A stretch of DNA of 64,000 nt, taken from the NCBI GenBank assembly GCA_046349255.1, contig JAXMCR010000002.1, positions 806,001-870,000 of the forward strand. Direction: 5' to 3'. Below the pieces are notes generated by a model, which was given only the letters and a program-made list of their open reading frames with translations, did not search any database and was not told the DNA's origin. Each line of letters begins with the position of its first letter. Positions within the stretch are counted from its first letter, which is position 1. The stretch comes from DAIODI01 sp046349255. Its GTDB lineage: Bacteria; Pseudomonadota; Alphaproteobacteria; Rhizobiales; Aestuariivirgaceae. Shown in pieces: positions 21,073 to 29,411 of this stretch. The position numbers and the translations under genes are program-made.

Positions 21073-22275
21073 ATGGCGAGCGGCAAGCGCATACTCCTGA
21101 TCGTCGGCGGCGGCATCGCCGCCTACAAGGCGCTCGAACTCGTGCGGCGCCTGCGCGAGGATGGGATCGAGCTGCGTTCGATCCTTACCGCCGCGGGCGC
21201 GCGCTTCGTGACGCCGCTGTCGCTCGCCTCGCTCACGGGGGCGAAGGTCTACGACGATCTCTTCAGCCTCACCGACGAGGTCGAGATGGGGCACATCGAG
21301 CTCTCGCGCTGGGCCGATCTGCTGCTCGTCGTGCCGGCGACGGCCGACCTGATGGCGAAGATGGCGACGGGCCTTGCGAACGACCTGGCATCGACCGCGC
21401 TGCTTGCGACCGACAAGCCGGTGATGATCGCGCCCGCGATGAACGTGCGCATGTGGGACCACCCGGCGACGAAGCGCAACGCCCTGACGCTGAAACGCGA
21501 CGGCGTGCTGTTCGTCGGTCCCGTCGAAGGGCCGATGGCGTGCGGCGAATTCGGCTTCGGCCGCATGAGCGAGCCGGCCGACATTCTGGCCGCGGTGCGA
21601 GCGCACTTCGCCGGCGGCGGCAGACCGCTCGCCGGCAAGCGCGTGCTCGTCACGGCGGGGCCGACCCACGAACCGATCGATCCGGTGCGCTACATCGCGA
21701 ACCGATCGTCGGGCAAGCAGGGTTTTGCGATCGCCGAAGCCTTTGCGAAGGCAGGCGCCGAGACGACGCTCGTCTCCGGTCCCGTGTCGATTCCCGCGCC
21801 GCAGGGCGTGAAGTTCGTCCAGGTCGAGACGGCGCAGCAGATGCTCAAGGCGACGCAGCAGGCGCTTCCTGCCGACATCGCTGTGTTCACCGCCGCCGTC
21901 GCCGACTGGCGGGTCGACAACTGCGCGGGCCAGAAGCTCAAGAAGGACGGGACCGGCAATCCGCCGCCGCTCAAGCTTGCGCAGAACCCCGACATCCTCG
22001 CGACCGTGGCGGCGCTGAAGAAGAACCGCCCGCGCCTCGTCGTGGGCTTTGCCGCGGAGACCGAGAACGTCGTCGGCAACGCGCAGAAGAAGCTCAAGGC
22101 GAAGGGCTGCGACCTCGTCGTGGCCAACGATGTCAGCGCCCCGAGCGGCGTGATGGGCGGCGAGCGCAACACCGTGCACCTCGTCACCGGCGACGGCGTC
22201 GAGGACTGGCCCGACCTCGACAAGCACGAGGTCGCGCGCCGCCTCGTCGATACCCTCGCGAAGCGGCTTGCATGA
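21073..22275 (+). CDS. coaBC: Bifunctional phosphopantothenoylcysteine decarboxylase / phosphopantothenate-cysteine ligase
   Basis: 400 residues; catalyses two successive steps of coenzyme A synthesis. The N-terminal flavoprotein CoaC half carries IAPAMNVRMW and the active-site Cys in GPMACGEFGFGRM; the C-terminal CoaB half carries TAGPTHEPIDPVRYIANRSSGKQG, the CTP-dependent ligase signature. Ends in an ATGA overlap with dut. Confidence 0.96.
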   Translation: MASGKRILLIVGGGIAAYKALELVRRLREDGIELRSILTAAGARFVTPLSLASLTGAKVYDDLFSLTDEVEMGHIELSRWADLLLVVPATADLMAKMATGLANDLASTALLATDKPVMIAPAMNVRMWDHPATKRNALTLKRDGVLFVGPVEGPMACGEFGFGRMSEPADILAAVRAHFAGGGRPLAGKRVLVTAGPTHEPIDPVRYIANRSSGKQGFAIAEAFAKAGAETTLVSGPVSIPAPQGVKFVQVETAQQMLKATQQALPADIAVFTAAVADWRVDNCAGQKLKKDGTGNPPPLKLAQNPDILATVAALKKNRPRLVVGFAAETENVVGNAQKKLKAKGCDLVVANDVSAPSGVMGGERNTVHLVTGDGVEDWPDLDKHEVARRLVDTLAKRLA

Positions 22276-22730
22276 GCGCCGTCGAGGTGAAGGTAAAGCG
22301 GCTGCCGCACGCCGAGGGGATTGCGCTTCCCGATTATGCGACCGAAGGGGCCGCCGGGCTCGACCTGCGCGCTGCGGTGCCCGGCGATACGCCGGTGACA
22401 TTGCCGCCGAAGGGTCGCGCGCTGATCCCCACGGGGCTCGCGCTTGCCCTGCCGCGCGGCTATGAGGGGCAGGTGCGGCCCCGGTCGGGGCTCGCGCTGA
22501 AGCATGGCGTGACCTGCCTCAACACGCCCGGCACGATCGACAGCGATTACCGCGGCGAGGTCGGCGTGATCCTCATCAACCACGGCACGAAGCCGTTCGT
22601 GATCCGGCGCGGCGAGCGCATCGCGCAGCTCGTCGTGGCGCCGGTCATCCGAGCGATGCTCACCGAGGTCGACGATCTCGACGGCACGGCACGAGGACGG
22701 GGCGGTTTCGGATCCTCCGGAGTGGCGTGA
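22272..22730 (+). CDS. dut: Deoxyuridine 5'-triphosphate nucleotidohydrolase
   Basis: 152 residues; trimeric dUTPase keeping uracil out of DNA. Motifs 1-5 are present: AGLDLRA, RPRSGLALKHG, NTPGTIDSDYRGEV, RRGERIAQL and the Gly-rich C-terminal arm GRGGFGSSG. ATG at 22272 overlaps the coaBC stop by four bases; its own stop overlaps the next ATG. Confidence 0.96.
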   Translation: MSAVEVKVKRLPHAEGIALPDYATEGAAGLDLRAAVPGDTPVTLPPKGRALIPTGLALALPRGYEGQVRPRSGLALKHGVTCLNTPGTIDSDYRGEVGVILINHGTKPFVIRRGERIAQLVVAPVIRAMLTEVDDLDGTARGRGGFGSSGVA

Positions 22731-23533
22731 TGGCGCTGACGGACGAGGAAATCGAGCGCTACGCGCGCCACCTGGTGCTTCCCGAAGTCGGCGGCCCGGG
22801 ACAGGCGAAGCTGAAAGTGGCGCGCGTGCTGGTGATCGGGGCCGGCGGCCTCGGCGCGCCGGTCCTCATGTACCTCGCCGCCGCCGGCGTCGGCACGCTC
22901 GGCATCGTCGACGACGACGTCGTGTCGCTGTCGAACCTGCAGCGCCAGATCATCCACGATACGGAGAAGGTCGGCCGGCCGAAGACCGACAGCGCGGCCG
23001 AGGCGATCCGGCGCATCAATCCGAATGTCAGCGTCGAGCGGCACGCCACGCGCATCACCGCGGCGAACGCGCTCGACCTGATCGGCCGCTACGACCTCGT
23101 CGCCGACGGCTCGGACAACTTCGCCACGCGCTTCCTCCTGGGCGACGCCTGCTTCCTGGCGAAGCGCCCGCTGGTGTCGGCCGCAGTCGGCCGGTTCGAC
23201 GGGCAGATCTCGACATTCAAGCCGCACGAGACGCGCGAGGACGGCACGCCCTATCCGACCTACCGCTGCCTCCACCCGGAACCGCCGCCGCCGGGCCTCA
23301 TCCCGGCCTGCGCGGAGGCCGGGATTCTCGGCGCGCTCACCGGCGTCATCGGCTCCATGCAGGCGCTCGAGGTGATCAAGGAGATCGCCGGCATCGGCGA
23401 CACGCTCGCGGGGCGGCTCCTGATGTACGACGGGCTCTCGGCGCGAACCCTCATTACCCGCATCGCGTGGTGGCCGGACAACCCGCTGAACGGCCGCAAC
23501 CCCACGATCAAAGACCTGTCGCAGCATTCGTGA
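22730..23533 (+). CDS. moeB: MoeB/ThiF/HesA-family adenylyltransferase
   Basis: 267 residues; E1-like enzyme that adenylates the C-terminal Gly-Gly of MoaD or ThiS. The nucleotide-binding GAGGLGAPVLMYLAAAGVG, SNLQRQ and ADGSDNFATR blocks are complete. It starts in a TGATG overlap with dut. The C-terminal CxxC zinc pair of E. coli MoeB is missing (the end reads NPLNGRNPTIKDL), and only one Cys of the first pair (TYRC) is kept. Whether it serves molybdopterin or thiamin cannot be decided. Confidence 0.88.
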   Translation: MALTDEEIERYARHLVLPEVGGPGQAKLKVARVLVIGAGGLGAPVLMYLAAAGVGTLGIVDDDVVSLSNLQRQIIHDTEKVGRPKTDSAAEAIRRINPNVSVERHATRITAANALDLIGRYDLVADGSDNFATRFLLGDACFLAKRPLVSAAVGRFDGQISTFKPHETREDGTPYPTYRCLHPEPPPPGLIPACAEAGILGALTGVIGSMQALEVIKEIAGIGDTLAGRLLMYDGLSARTLITRIAWWPDNPLNGRNPTIKDLSQHS

Positions 23534-24687
23534 CCGACCGCCTTCCCAACGCGAGCCTCGCCTTCCTGATGGCGGGCATCGCCGTCGTCGGCATCGCCTC
23601 GCTGATGCTGTCGCCGATGCTGACCGACGTGATGGCCGACCTGCGCGTCGGGCCTGAACGCATCGGGCTCGCGGTCGGCGCATACGGGGCGGGCGTCGCG
23701 CTGTCGGCCTTCCTGTCCGCCCCGCGGCTCGACCGCTGGCCGCGGCGCACGGCGCTGCAGATCGCGTTCGTGGTCTTTGCCGCGGGCCTGTTCCTCGCCG
23801 CTGCGGCCTTCGACTGGCGCGTCCTGCTCGCGGGCCAGTTCATCGCGGGCGCGGCCTGCGGCGTGATCATCCCGGGATCCTACGCGGCGGCGTCCGACAT
23901 CTCGCCCGCCGCGATGCGCACGCAGGCGCTCGGCCGCGTCGTGCTCGGCTGGTCGATCGCGCTGGTGATGGGTGTGCCGCTCGCCTCCGTTCTCTCCGAC
24001 ACCGTCGGTTGGCGCGGCGCGTTCCTGCTGGTCGCGGTGCTGTCGAGCGCGCAGGCGTTCGTCCTCAGGTTCCTCCCGCCCTCGCCGCGCACGAGCGCGC
24101 AGCCGACGGCGCCCTACGCGGCAGCACTCGCGGTGCCGGGAATGAAGCCGCTGCTCTGCGGCACGCTCGCCTTCATGTTCGCGTTCTACGGCGCCTATGC
24201 CTTCTTCGGCGACCATCTGCGCACCGTGCACGCCGCAGGCGCGTGGCTCGTCGGCATCGCCGCGATGAGCTACGGCCTCGGCTACGGCCTCACTGCGCTC
24301 GCCGACAGCTTCATCGACAAGGCCGACCCGCGCCGCGTGCTGCCGCCGGCGATGGCGTTCGTGTGCCTCGAATATCTCGTGCTGCCGTTCATGACGCAGT
24401 GGGTGGCGGTGGCGATCGGCTTTGCCTTCGTGTGGGGCGTCATCAACCACTTCGCGATGACGAGCCTCGTCTCCTCGATCTCGCGTGCCCCTGCCGGCGC
24501 GCGCGGCACGGCGCTCGGCCTCTTCTCGACGGTGACCTACGTGGCGCACGGGCTGTCGGGCCCGGTGATGGGCTGGCTCTACGCGCGCCACGGGTTTCAC
24601 GCCGTGTCGTGGACAGCCTCCGCCGGCGCCGGCCTCATGGCGGTCGTCCTCGCGCTCACGGTGCTGCCGCTGGCACGGCGGGGGTAG
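23530..24687 (+). CDS. MFS transporter
   Basis: 385 residues with about 12 transmembrane segments, a major facilitator superfamily protein of the arabinose-efflux/drug-exporter kind. A GTG start at 23530 overlaps the moeB stop and begins the first helix within a few residues (LAFLMAGIAVVGIASLML); an upstream extension would only read the moeB gene. The loop after TM2 has a weak PRLDRWPRRTAL equivalent of motif A. Substrate unknown. It is convergent with the next gene, three bases apart. Confidence 0.85.
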   Translation: MTDRLPNASLAFLMAGIAVVGIASLMLSPMLTDVMADLRVGPERIGLAVGAYGAGVALSAFLSAPRLDRWPRRTALQIAFVVFAAGLFLAAAAFDWRVLLAGQFIAGAACGVIIPGSYAAASDISPAAMRTQALGRVVLGWSIALVMGVPLASVLSDTVGWRGAFLLVAVLSSAQAFVLRFLPPSPRTSAQPTAPYAAALAVPGMKPLLCGTLAFMFAFYGAYAFFGDHLRTVHAAGAWLVGIAAMSYGLGYGLTALADSFIDKADPRRVLPPAMAFVCLEYLVLPFMTQWVAVAIGFAFVWGVINHFAMTSLVSSISRAPAGARGTALGLFSTVTYVAHGLSGPVMGWLYARHGFHAVSWTASAGAGLMAVVLALTVLPLARRG

Positions 24688-24690
24688 GCG

Positions 24691-25473
24691 TCAGCGCCCC
24701 TTCCACACCGGCGCGCGCTTTTCGGCGAAGGCCTTTGCGCCTTCGAGCTGGTCTTCGCTGGCGTAGAGGACGTCGACGGATTTCAGCTTCCGCTTGGTCA
24801 CGAGGTCGAAGGCCTCCTGCACGGGGAGGTGCATCGTCTCCCGCAGCGTCTCCTTGATCGCCGCGTAGACCAGCGGCGGGCCGGAGGCGAGGAGATCCGC
24901 GAGCGCGCGCGCCTTGGGCATCAGCTCGGCCGCCGGCACCACCTCCTTCACGATGCCCCAGCGCGCCGCCTCGTGCGCGTCCATCACGCGCCCGGTGAAC
25001 AGGAGGTCCATCGCCACGTGGAACGGGATGCGGCGCGGCAGCTTGATCGTCGCCGCGTCCGCCAGCGTGCCGGACCGGATCTCGGGCAGCGCAAAGGTCG
25101 CGGTGTCGGCGGCGAGGATGATGTCTGCCGAGAGCGCCACCTCGAACCCGCCGCCGAAGGCGATGCCGTTCACCGCCGCGATCACCGGCTTGCCGAGGCC
25201 CGGAAGTTCCTGGAGGCCGCCGAACCCGCCGACGCCGTAGTCGCTGTCGGGCGCTTCGCCCGCCGCGGCGGCCTTGAGGTCCCAGCCGGGGCAGAAGAAT
25301 TTTTCGCCCGCGCCCGTGAGAATCGCGCAGCGCAGCTCCGGATCGTCGCGGAAGCCCGCGAACACCTCGCCCATGATGCGGCTCGTCGGCGCGTCGATGG
25401 CGTTCGCCTTCGGCCGGTCGATCGTGACCTCGAGCACGGCGCCGCGGCGTTCGATGCGGATGGGTTTGCTCAT
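24691..25473 (-). CDS. caiD: CaiD-like carnitinyl-CoA dehydratase (crotonase)
   Basis: 260 residues. It matches E. coli carnitinyl-CoA dehydratase in segments not general to crotonases: RPKANAIDA near the start, EKFFCPGWDLKAAAAGEAPD, VIAAVNGIAFGGGFE, RWGIVKEVV and the ending FAEKRAPVWKGR. The reaction is reversible hydration of crotonobetainyl-CoA to L-carnitinyl-CoA. It is the last gene of the minus-strand carnitine cluster, ten bases after the acyl-CoA ligase, which supports the role. Confidence 0.75.
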   Translation of the reverse strand: MSKPIRIERRGAVLEVTIDRPKANAIDAPTSRIMGEVFAGFRDDPELRCAILTGAGEKFFCPGWDLKAAAAGEAPDSDYGVGGFGGLQELPGLGKPVIAAVNGIAFGGGFEVALSADIILAADTATFALPEIRSGTLADAATIKLPRRIPFHVAMDLLFTGRVMDAHEAARWGIVKEVVPAAELMPKARALADLLASGPPLVYAAIKETLRETMHLPVQEAFDLVTKRKLKSVDVLYASEDQLEGAKAFAEKRAPVWKGR

Positions 25474-25483
25474 CTTCTCGTCC

Positions 25484-27538
25484 TCAGTCGATGGAACGCA
25501 TACGGATCAAGGCGTCGACGGCGACGGCGCCCTGGCCGGGCGGCAGCACCATCAGCGGGTTCACGTCCAGTTCCTCGAGCACGCTCGCGTGCGCCTGCGC
25601 GAACCGCGCCACCGCCTCGATTGCGGCGATCACCGCGGCGCGGTCGCCGGACTTGCCGCGGAAGCCGTCGATCAGCTTCGCCACCGCGAGGCCATCGAGC
25701 GCCCGGGAGATTTCCGCCCGCGACGTCGGCAGGATCAGCGTTGCGGCATCCTTCAGGAGCTCGGTGAGCACGCCGCCCGCGCCGATCACCAGCGCGAGGC
25801 CGAACTGCGGATCGGCCTTCACGCCGATGATCAGTTCGCACACGGAACCCTTCACCATGCGCTCGACCAGCACTTCGTCGGCGAGCGTCGCCATGCGGGT
25901 TGCGGCCGCACGCACTTCGTCTTCCGACTTGAGGTCGAGCGCGACCCCGCCGGCTTCCGTCTTGTGGAGGAGCGTTGCGCTCGACGCCTTCACCGTGACC
26001 GGGAACCCGATCCGGCGCGCCGCCGCCGCGGCATCGCCCGGCGCGCAGACGACGCCTTCGGGCATCGACAAGCCTGCCGCCGCGAGCAGCGCCTTCGCCT
26101 GATGTTCCGTCAGCGGACGAATGTTGCGTCCCTGCGGCTTCGGCCGCTCGAGCGGCGGCGGGGTATCCGTTCGCGCCCATACGCGGCCGATGAAGGCCGC
26201 CGCTTCGAACGCGGTGAGCGCGTCGTCGAGGCCAGCCATCGGGGCGACGCCGTGGTCGGAGAGTTTCGAGGACACGTAATCCGGCAGGCACTCGGGAAGC
26301 GTCGCAACGACTGCCGTGCGTGCGCCCGTCGCCACCGCCGCGTCGGCGATGGCGTCGACGGTCACGAGCCACGTGTCGGGCTTCATCTCGGGCGCGGTCG
26401 GGATGTCGAGGATCAGCATCGACACGTCGAACCCGCCCGACAGCACAGCCGAGAACGTCGCCGTGAGCTTCTCGCGCTGATTCCAGATGAACGTGTGGTA
26501 GTCGAGTGGATTGTCGATCGAGACGTACTCGTTGAGCGTCGCGGAGACCGCCGCCTTCGTCTCCGCATCGAACGGCGGGAACGTCACCGTGCGCCCGACC
26601 GCCATGTCGGCGACGAGGGCTGCCTCGCCGCCCGAACAGCTCATCGACACGACCGTGTTGCCCGAGATCGGCCCGCCGTGATGCAGGAACTTCAGCGTCT
26701 CGACGAACGCCGTCACCGAGGTCATGCGCGCGACGCCGTAGCGGTCGAACAGCGCGTCATAGAGCGAATCCGCGCCGGCGAGCGAGCTCGTGTGGCTCAT
26801 CGCCACCTTCGCGCCCTGCTCCGAGCGGCCGGTCTTCAGTGCCACGATGGGCTTCCGGTGATCGCGCGCGACCTGCGCGGCGGCCGCGAACGCGACGGGA
26901 TCGCGCAAGCCCTCGATGTGCAGGCCGATGGCGGTGATGCGCTCGTCGGTCGCGAACGCCTCGAGCATCTGCGCGATGTCGACGTCGGCCTGGTTGCCGA
27001 GCGCGAATACGCCCGCGACCGGCAGCCCGCGCCGCGTCATCGAGAAGTTCACGGCCATGTTGCCGGACTGCGTGATGATCGCGACGCCGGTTTCGCGGTG
27101 ATGCCCGCCGAATTCGTCCGGCCACGGACTGACGCGGCCGATGTAGTTCACGTAGCCGTAGCAGTTCGGCCCCATCACCGGCATGTCGCCGGCAGCCTCG
27201 AGGAGCGCCTCCTGCAGGCGCTTGCCCTCGTCGCCGACTTCGGCGAAGCCCGAGGCGTAGACGACGGCGCCGCCGCAGCCGCGCAGCGCGAGCTCGCGCA
27301 CGATCTCGACCGTCGGCTCGCGCCGGATCGACAGGAACGCGCAGTCCGGCGCTTCGGGAAGGTCCGCCACCGTCTTGTGGCAGGGCACGCCCGCGAGCTG
27401 GTCGCGCTTCGGATTGACGGCGTAGATCGCGCCGGGAAACGCAAGGTCCTTCGTCTTGCGCAGCGCCACCTCCGCCTCGCCGCCGCCGATGAACGCGATC
27501 GACTTCGGCCACAACAACCGCGACAACCGCGCACTCAT
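25484..27538 (-). CDS. ADP-forming acyl-CoA ligase (acetyl-CoA synthetase-like)
   Basis: 684 residues, fused alpha and beta subunits of the NDP-forming acyl-CoA synthetase superfamily. Order: CoA-binding Rossmann domain (residues 1-130), two succinyl-CoA ligase-like domains with the phospho-His segment AMSHTSSLAGADSL (near 255), and a C-terminal ATP-grasp domain (about 460-684; VTVKASSATLLHKTEAGGVALDL and ELDVNPLMVLP). It would join CoA to an acid; in this cluster gamma-butyrobetaine, crotonobetaine or carnitine are the natural candidates, replacing the AMP-forming CaiC or CaiB CoA-transferase. The substrate is inference. Confidence 0.82.
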   Translation of the reverse strand: MSARLSRLLWPKSIAFIGGGEAEVALRKTKDLAFPGAIYAVNPKRDQLAGVPCHKTVADLPEAPDCAFLSIRREPTVEIVRELALRGCGGAVVYASGFAEVGDEGKRLQEALLEAAGDMPVMGPNCYGYVNYIGRVSPWPDEFGGHHRETGVAIITQSGNMAVNFSMTRRGLPVAGVFALGNQADVDIAQMLEAFATDERITAIGLHIEGLRDPVAFAAAAQVARDHRKPIVALKTGRSEQGAKVAMSHTSSLAGADSLYDALFDRYGVARMTSVTAFVETLKFLHHGGPISGNTVVSMSCSGGEAALVADMAVGRTVTFPPFDAETKAAVSATLNEYVSIDNPLDYHTFIWNQREKLTATFSAVLSGGFDVSMLILDIPTAPEMKPDTWLVTVDAIADAAVATGARTAVVATLPECLPDYVSSKLSDHGVAPMAGLDDALTAFEAAAFIGRVWARTDTPPPLERPKPQGRNIRPLTEHQAKALLAAAGLSMPEGVVCAPGDAAAAARRIGFPVTVKASSATLLHKTEAGGVALDLKSEDEVRAAATRMATLADEVLVERMVKGSVCELIIGVKADPQFGLALVIGAGGVLTELLKDAATLILPTSRAEISRALDGLAVAKLIDGFRGKSGDRAAVIAAIEAVARFAQAHASVLEELDVNPLMVLPPGQGAVAVDALIRMRSID

Positions 27539-27576
27539 GCAAGGGCTCCCGAGGTCGTCGCGTTTGCCGCCGTTGC

Positions 27577-27919
27577 ATGGATCCTCGGGTCAAGCCCGAG
27601 GATGACACATATTTTCCTGAGGAGTGACACTGGACCGTCGATAATGCCTTTGCTTGTCATCCTCGGGCTTGACCCGGGGATCCAGCCGGCAGCGGACGAC
27701 GCGCGCGGGGCAAGCGCATCCCGCAACCCTTTTGTCATCCTCGGGCTTGACCCGAGGATCCAGCCGGCAGCGGACGACGCCCGCGGGGCAAGCGCATCCA
27801 GCAACTTTTTTGTCATCCTCGGGTTTGACCCGAGGATCCAGCCGGTAGCGGACGACGCGCGCGGGGCAAGCGCATCCAGCAACCCTTTTGTCATCCTCGG
27901 GCTTGACCCGAGGATCCAT
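27577..27919. repeat. Cluster B of palindromic repeats: one singleton plus a 78-bp tandem array
   Basis: A singleton ATCCTCGGG-type palindrome sits near 27580-27604. Units beginning with GTCATCCTCGGG start at 27656, 27734, 27812 and 27890, a spacing of exactly 78 bases, with the fourth cut short at about 27919. Each unit is a 23-bp palindrome (arms ATCCTCGGG/CCCGAGGAT) plus a 55-bp spacer containing AGCGGACGACGC and GGGGCAAGCGCATCC; copies differ by a few bases. Because 78 is divisible by three, long open frames on both strands appear, but they are repeat artefacts. The array ends 12 bases from the stop codon of the GIY-YIG gene. Confidence 0.85.
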
Positions 27920-27931
27920 GGCCGGGGTGCA

Positions 27932-28219
27932 CTAGCGGTTGAGCGTTTCATAGAGGTCTTCCCAATCCGGATTCATCTTCTCGATCAAGTCGATCTTCCA
28001 TTGCCGCATCCAGCTCTTCAGGGCCTTCTCCCGCCGGATGGCCTCGCGAACGTCTTCGTGCGCCTCATACCAGACCAGGCGCGACACGCCGTACCGCTTG
28101 GTGAAGCCGGCGACCAGCCCCTCGCGATGCTCGTGCATGCGCCGCGCGAGTTCATTCGTCATCCCGACGTACAGCGTCCCGTTTCTCCCGCTCGATACGA
28201 TGTACACGGAATACGCCAT
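27932..28219 (-). CDS. Single-domain GIY-YIG endonuclease
   Basis: 95 residues forming just the GIY-YIG nuclease fold: the degenerate GIY (SVYIV) and YIG (TLYVG) strands, the catalytic Arg in TNELARRMHEHR and the metal-binding Glu in IRREKALKSW. This is the small YhbQ/UvrC-like family seen as free-standing proteins in alphaproteobacteria. ATG at 28219 overlaps the acyl-CoA dehydrogenase stop (TGATG), so it is translated from the carnitine-cluster mRNA although it has no obvious metabolic role. The stop codon abuts the 78-bp repeat array, suggesting the gene and the repeats arrived together. Confidence 0.88.
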   Translation of the reverse strand: MAYSVYIVSSGRNGTLYVGMTNELARRMHEHREGLVAGFTKRYGVSRLVWYEAHEDVREAIRREKALKSWMRQWKIDLIEKMNPDWEDLYETLNR

Positions 28220-29382
28220 CACCCCCCGAGCGGGCGGAGCAGGGAGCGGGAGATGATGTGGCGCTGGATTTCGCTCGTGCCTTCCCAGATCCGTTCGACG
28301 CGCGCGTCGCGCCAGATGCGCTCGAGCGGCAGGTCGTCCATCAGGCCCATGCCGCCATGAATCTGGATCGCCTCGTCGGCGATCATCGCGAGCGTCTCGG
28401 TCGCCTTAAGCTTCGCCATCGCCATGTCCATGTCGGTCACGGTCTTGGCGTCGAACTTCCACGCGGCTTCCAGCGTGAGGAGTTCGGCGGCCTTCAGTTC
28501 CGTCGCCATGTCGGCGAGCTTGAACGACACGCCCTGGAACTTGCCGATCTGCTGGCCGAACTGCGAGCGGTCCACGGCCCATTGCAGCGCGTGGCCGAGC
28601 GCCCGCTCGGCGCGGCCGAGGCAGGTGGCGGCGACCTGGAGGCGCGTCGCGCCCAGCCAGTCGTTCGCCACCTCGAATCCCTTGTGCACCTCGCCCAGCA
28701 CCTGCGTCTTCGGCACGCGGCAGTCGTTGAACTCGAGGATCATGTTCTTGTAACCGCGGTGCGACACGTTGCGATACCCCTCGCGCACCGTGAACCCTGA
28801 CGTCCCCTTGTCGATGAGGAACGCGGTGATGAGCTTCTTCCTGCCCTTCGGCGTGTCTTCCTCGCCCGAGGCCGCGAACAGGATCACGAAGTCGGCCACG
28901 TCGGCGTGCGAGATGAAGTGCTTTACGCCGTTGATGACGAAGTCATTCCCATCCTGCACAGCCGAGGTCTTCATGCCGCGCACGTCCGACCCTGCACCGG
29001 GTTCCGTCATTGCGAGGCAGTCGGATTTCTCGCCGCGCACCGCGGGGAGGAGATAGCGCTCGCGCTGCTCGCCGACGCACGCCATTAGGATGTTCGAGGG
29101 GCGCGCCACGCAGTTCCAGTGCAGCGCGTAGTTCGCCTTGCCGAGCTCCTTCTCGTAGAGCACCCAGGTGACCGTATCGAGCCCCGCGCCCCCCGCCTCG
29201 GCCGGCATGTTGGCGGCGTAGAGCCCCGCCTCGATGGCCTTCTCCTTCAACGCCTCGCGGAGATCCTCGCGCAGCTCGCCGGTGCGCTCCACCTCCATCT
29301 CGTGCGGGTAGAGTTCGTTCTCGACGAACGCGCGCGTCGTCTCGACGATCATGCGCTGCTCTTCGGTCATCGCGAAGTTCAT
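28219..29382 (-). CDS. Acyl-CoA dehydrogenase
   Basis: 387 residues, full-length FAD-dependent acyl-CoA dehydrogenase. Seen: MTEPGAGSDVRGMKT (FAD/substrate loop), GVKHFISHADVADF, the dimer helix GRAERALGHALQWAVDRSQFG, and the catalytic base in IWEGTSEIQRHI (Glu retained). In this cluster it could oxidise gamma-butyrobetainyl-CoA to crotonobetainyl-CoA, which CaiD would hydrate. Start at ATG 29382 in the 29-base gap after the SDR gene; a frame opening much further upstream only shadows the SDR. A palindrome at 29392-29403 lies just before the start. Confidence 0.88.
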   Translation of the reverse strand: MNFAMTEEQRMIVETTRAFVENELYPHEMEVERTGELREDLREALKEKAIEAGLYAANMPAEAGGAGLDTVTWVLYEKELGKANYALHWNCVARPSNILMACVGEQRERYLLPAVRGEKSDCLAMTEPGAGSDVRGMKTSAVQDGNDFVINGVKHFISHADVADFVILFAASGEEDTPKGRKKLITAFLIDKGTSGFTVREGYRNVSHRGYKNMILEFNDCRVPKTQVLGEVHKGFEVANDWLGATRLQVAATCLGRAERALGHALQWAVDRSQFGQQIGKFQGVSFKLADMATELKAAELLTLEAAWKFDAKTVTDMDMAMAKLKATETLAMIADEAIQIHGGMGLMDDLPLERIWRDARVERIWEGTSEIQRHIISRSLLRPLGG

Positions 29383-29391
29383 GGAATATAC

Positions 29392-29403
29392 TCCGTGTAC
29401 GGA
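29392..29403. promoter_or_regulatory. TCCGTGTACGGA operator-like site before the acyl-CoA dehydrogenase gene
   Basis: The arms TCCGT/ACGGA around a GT centre match the palindromes at 16055 and 16436, and five bases before plus three after are shared with the 16055 copy (one base between differs). It ends nine bases before the acyl-CoA dehydrogenase ATG (minus strand), inside the short SDR-dehydrogenase gap, where it could control an internal promoter. Confidence 0.45.
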
Positions 29404-29411
29404 ACGCCCTC

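Noticed and set aside
27656..27919. CRISPR array
   Set aside because: Units are 78 bp with a palindrome and a constant linker; there are no unique spacers and no cas genes.
25274..28360. Open frame of over 1000 codons on the plus strand through the acyl-CoA ligase and repeats
   Set aside because: It is the complement of certain genes and is kept open across the repeats by their 78-base period; no family resemblance.
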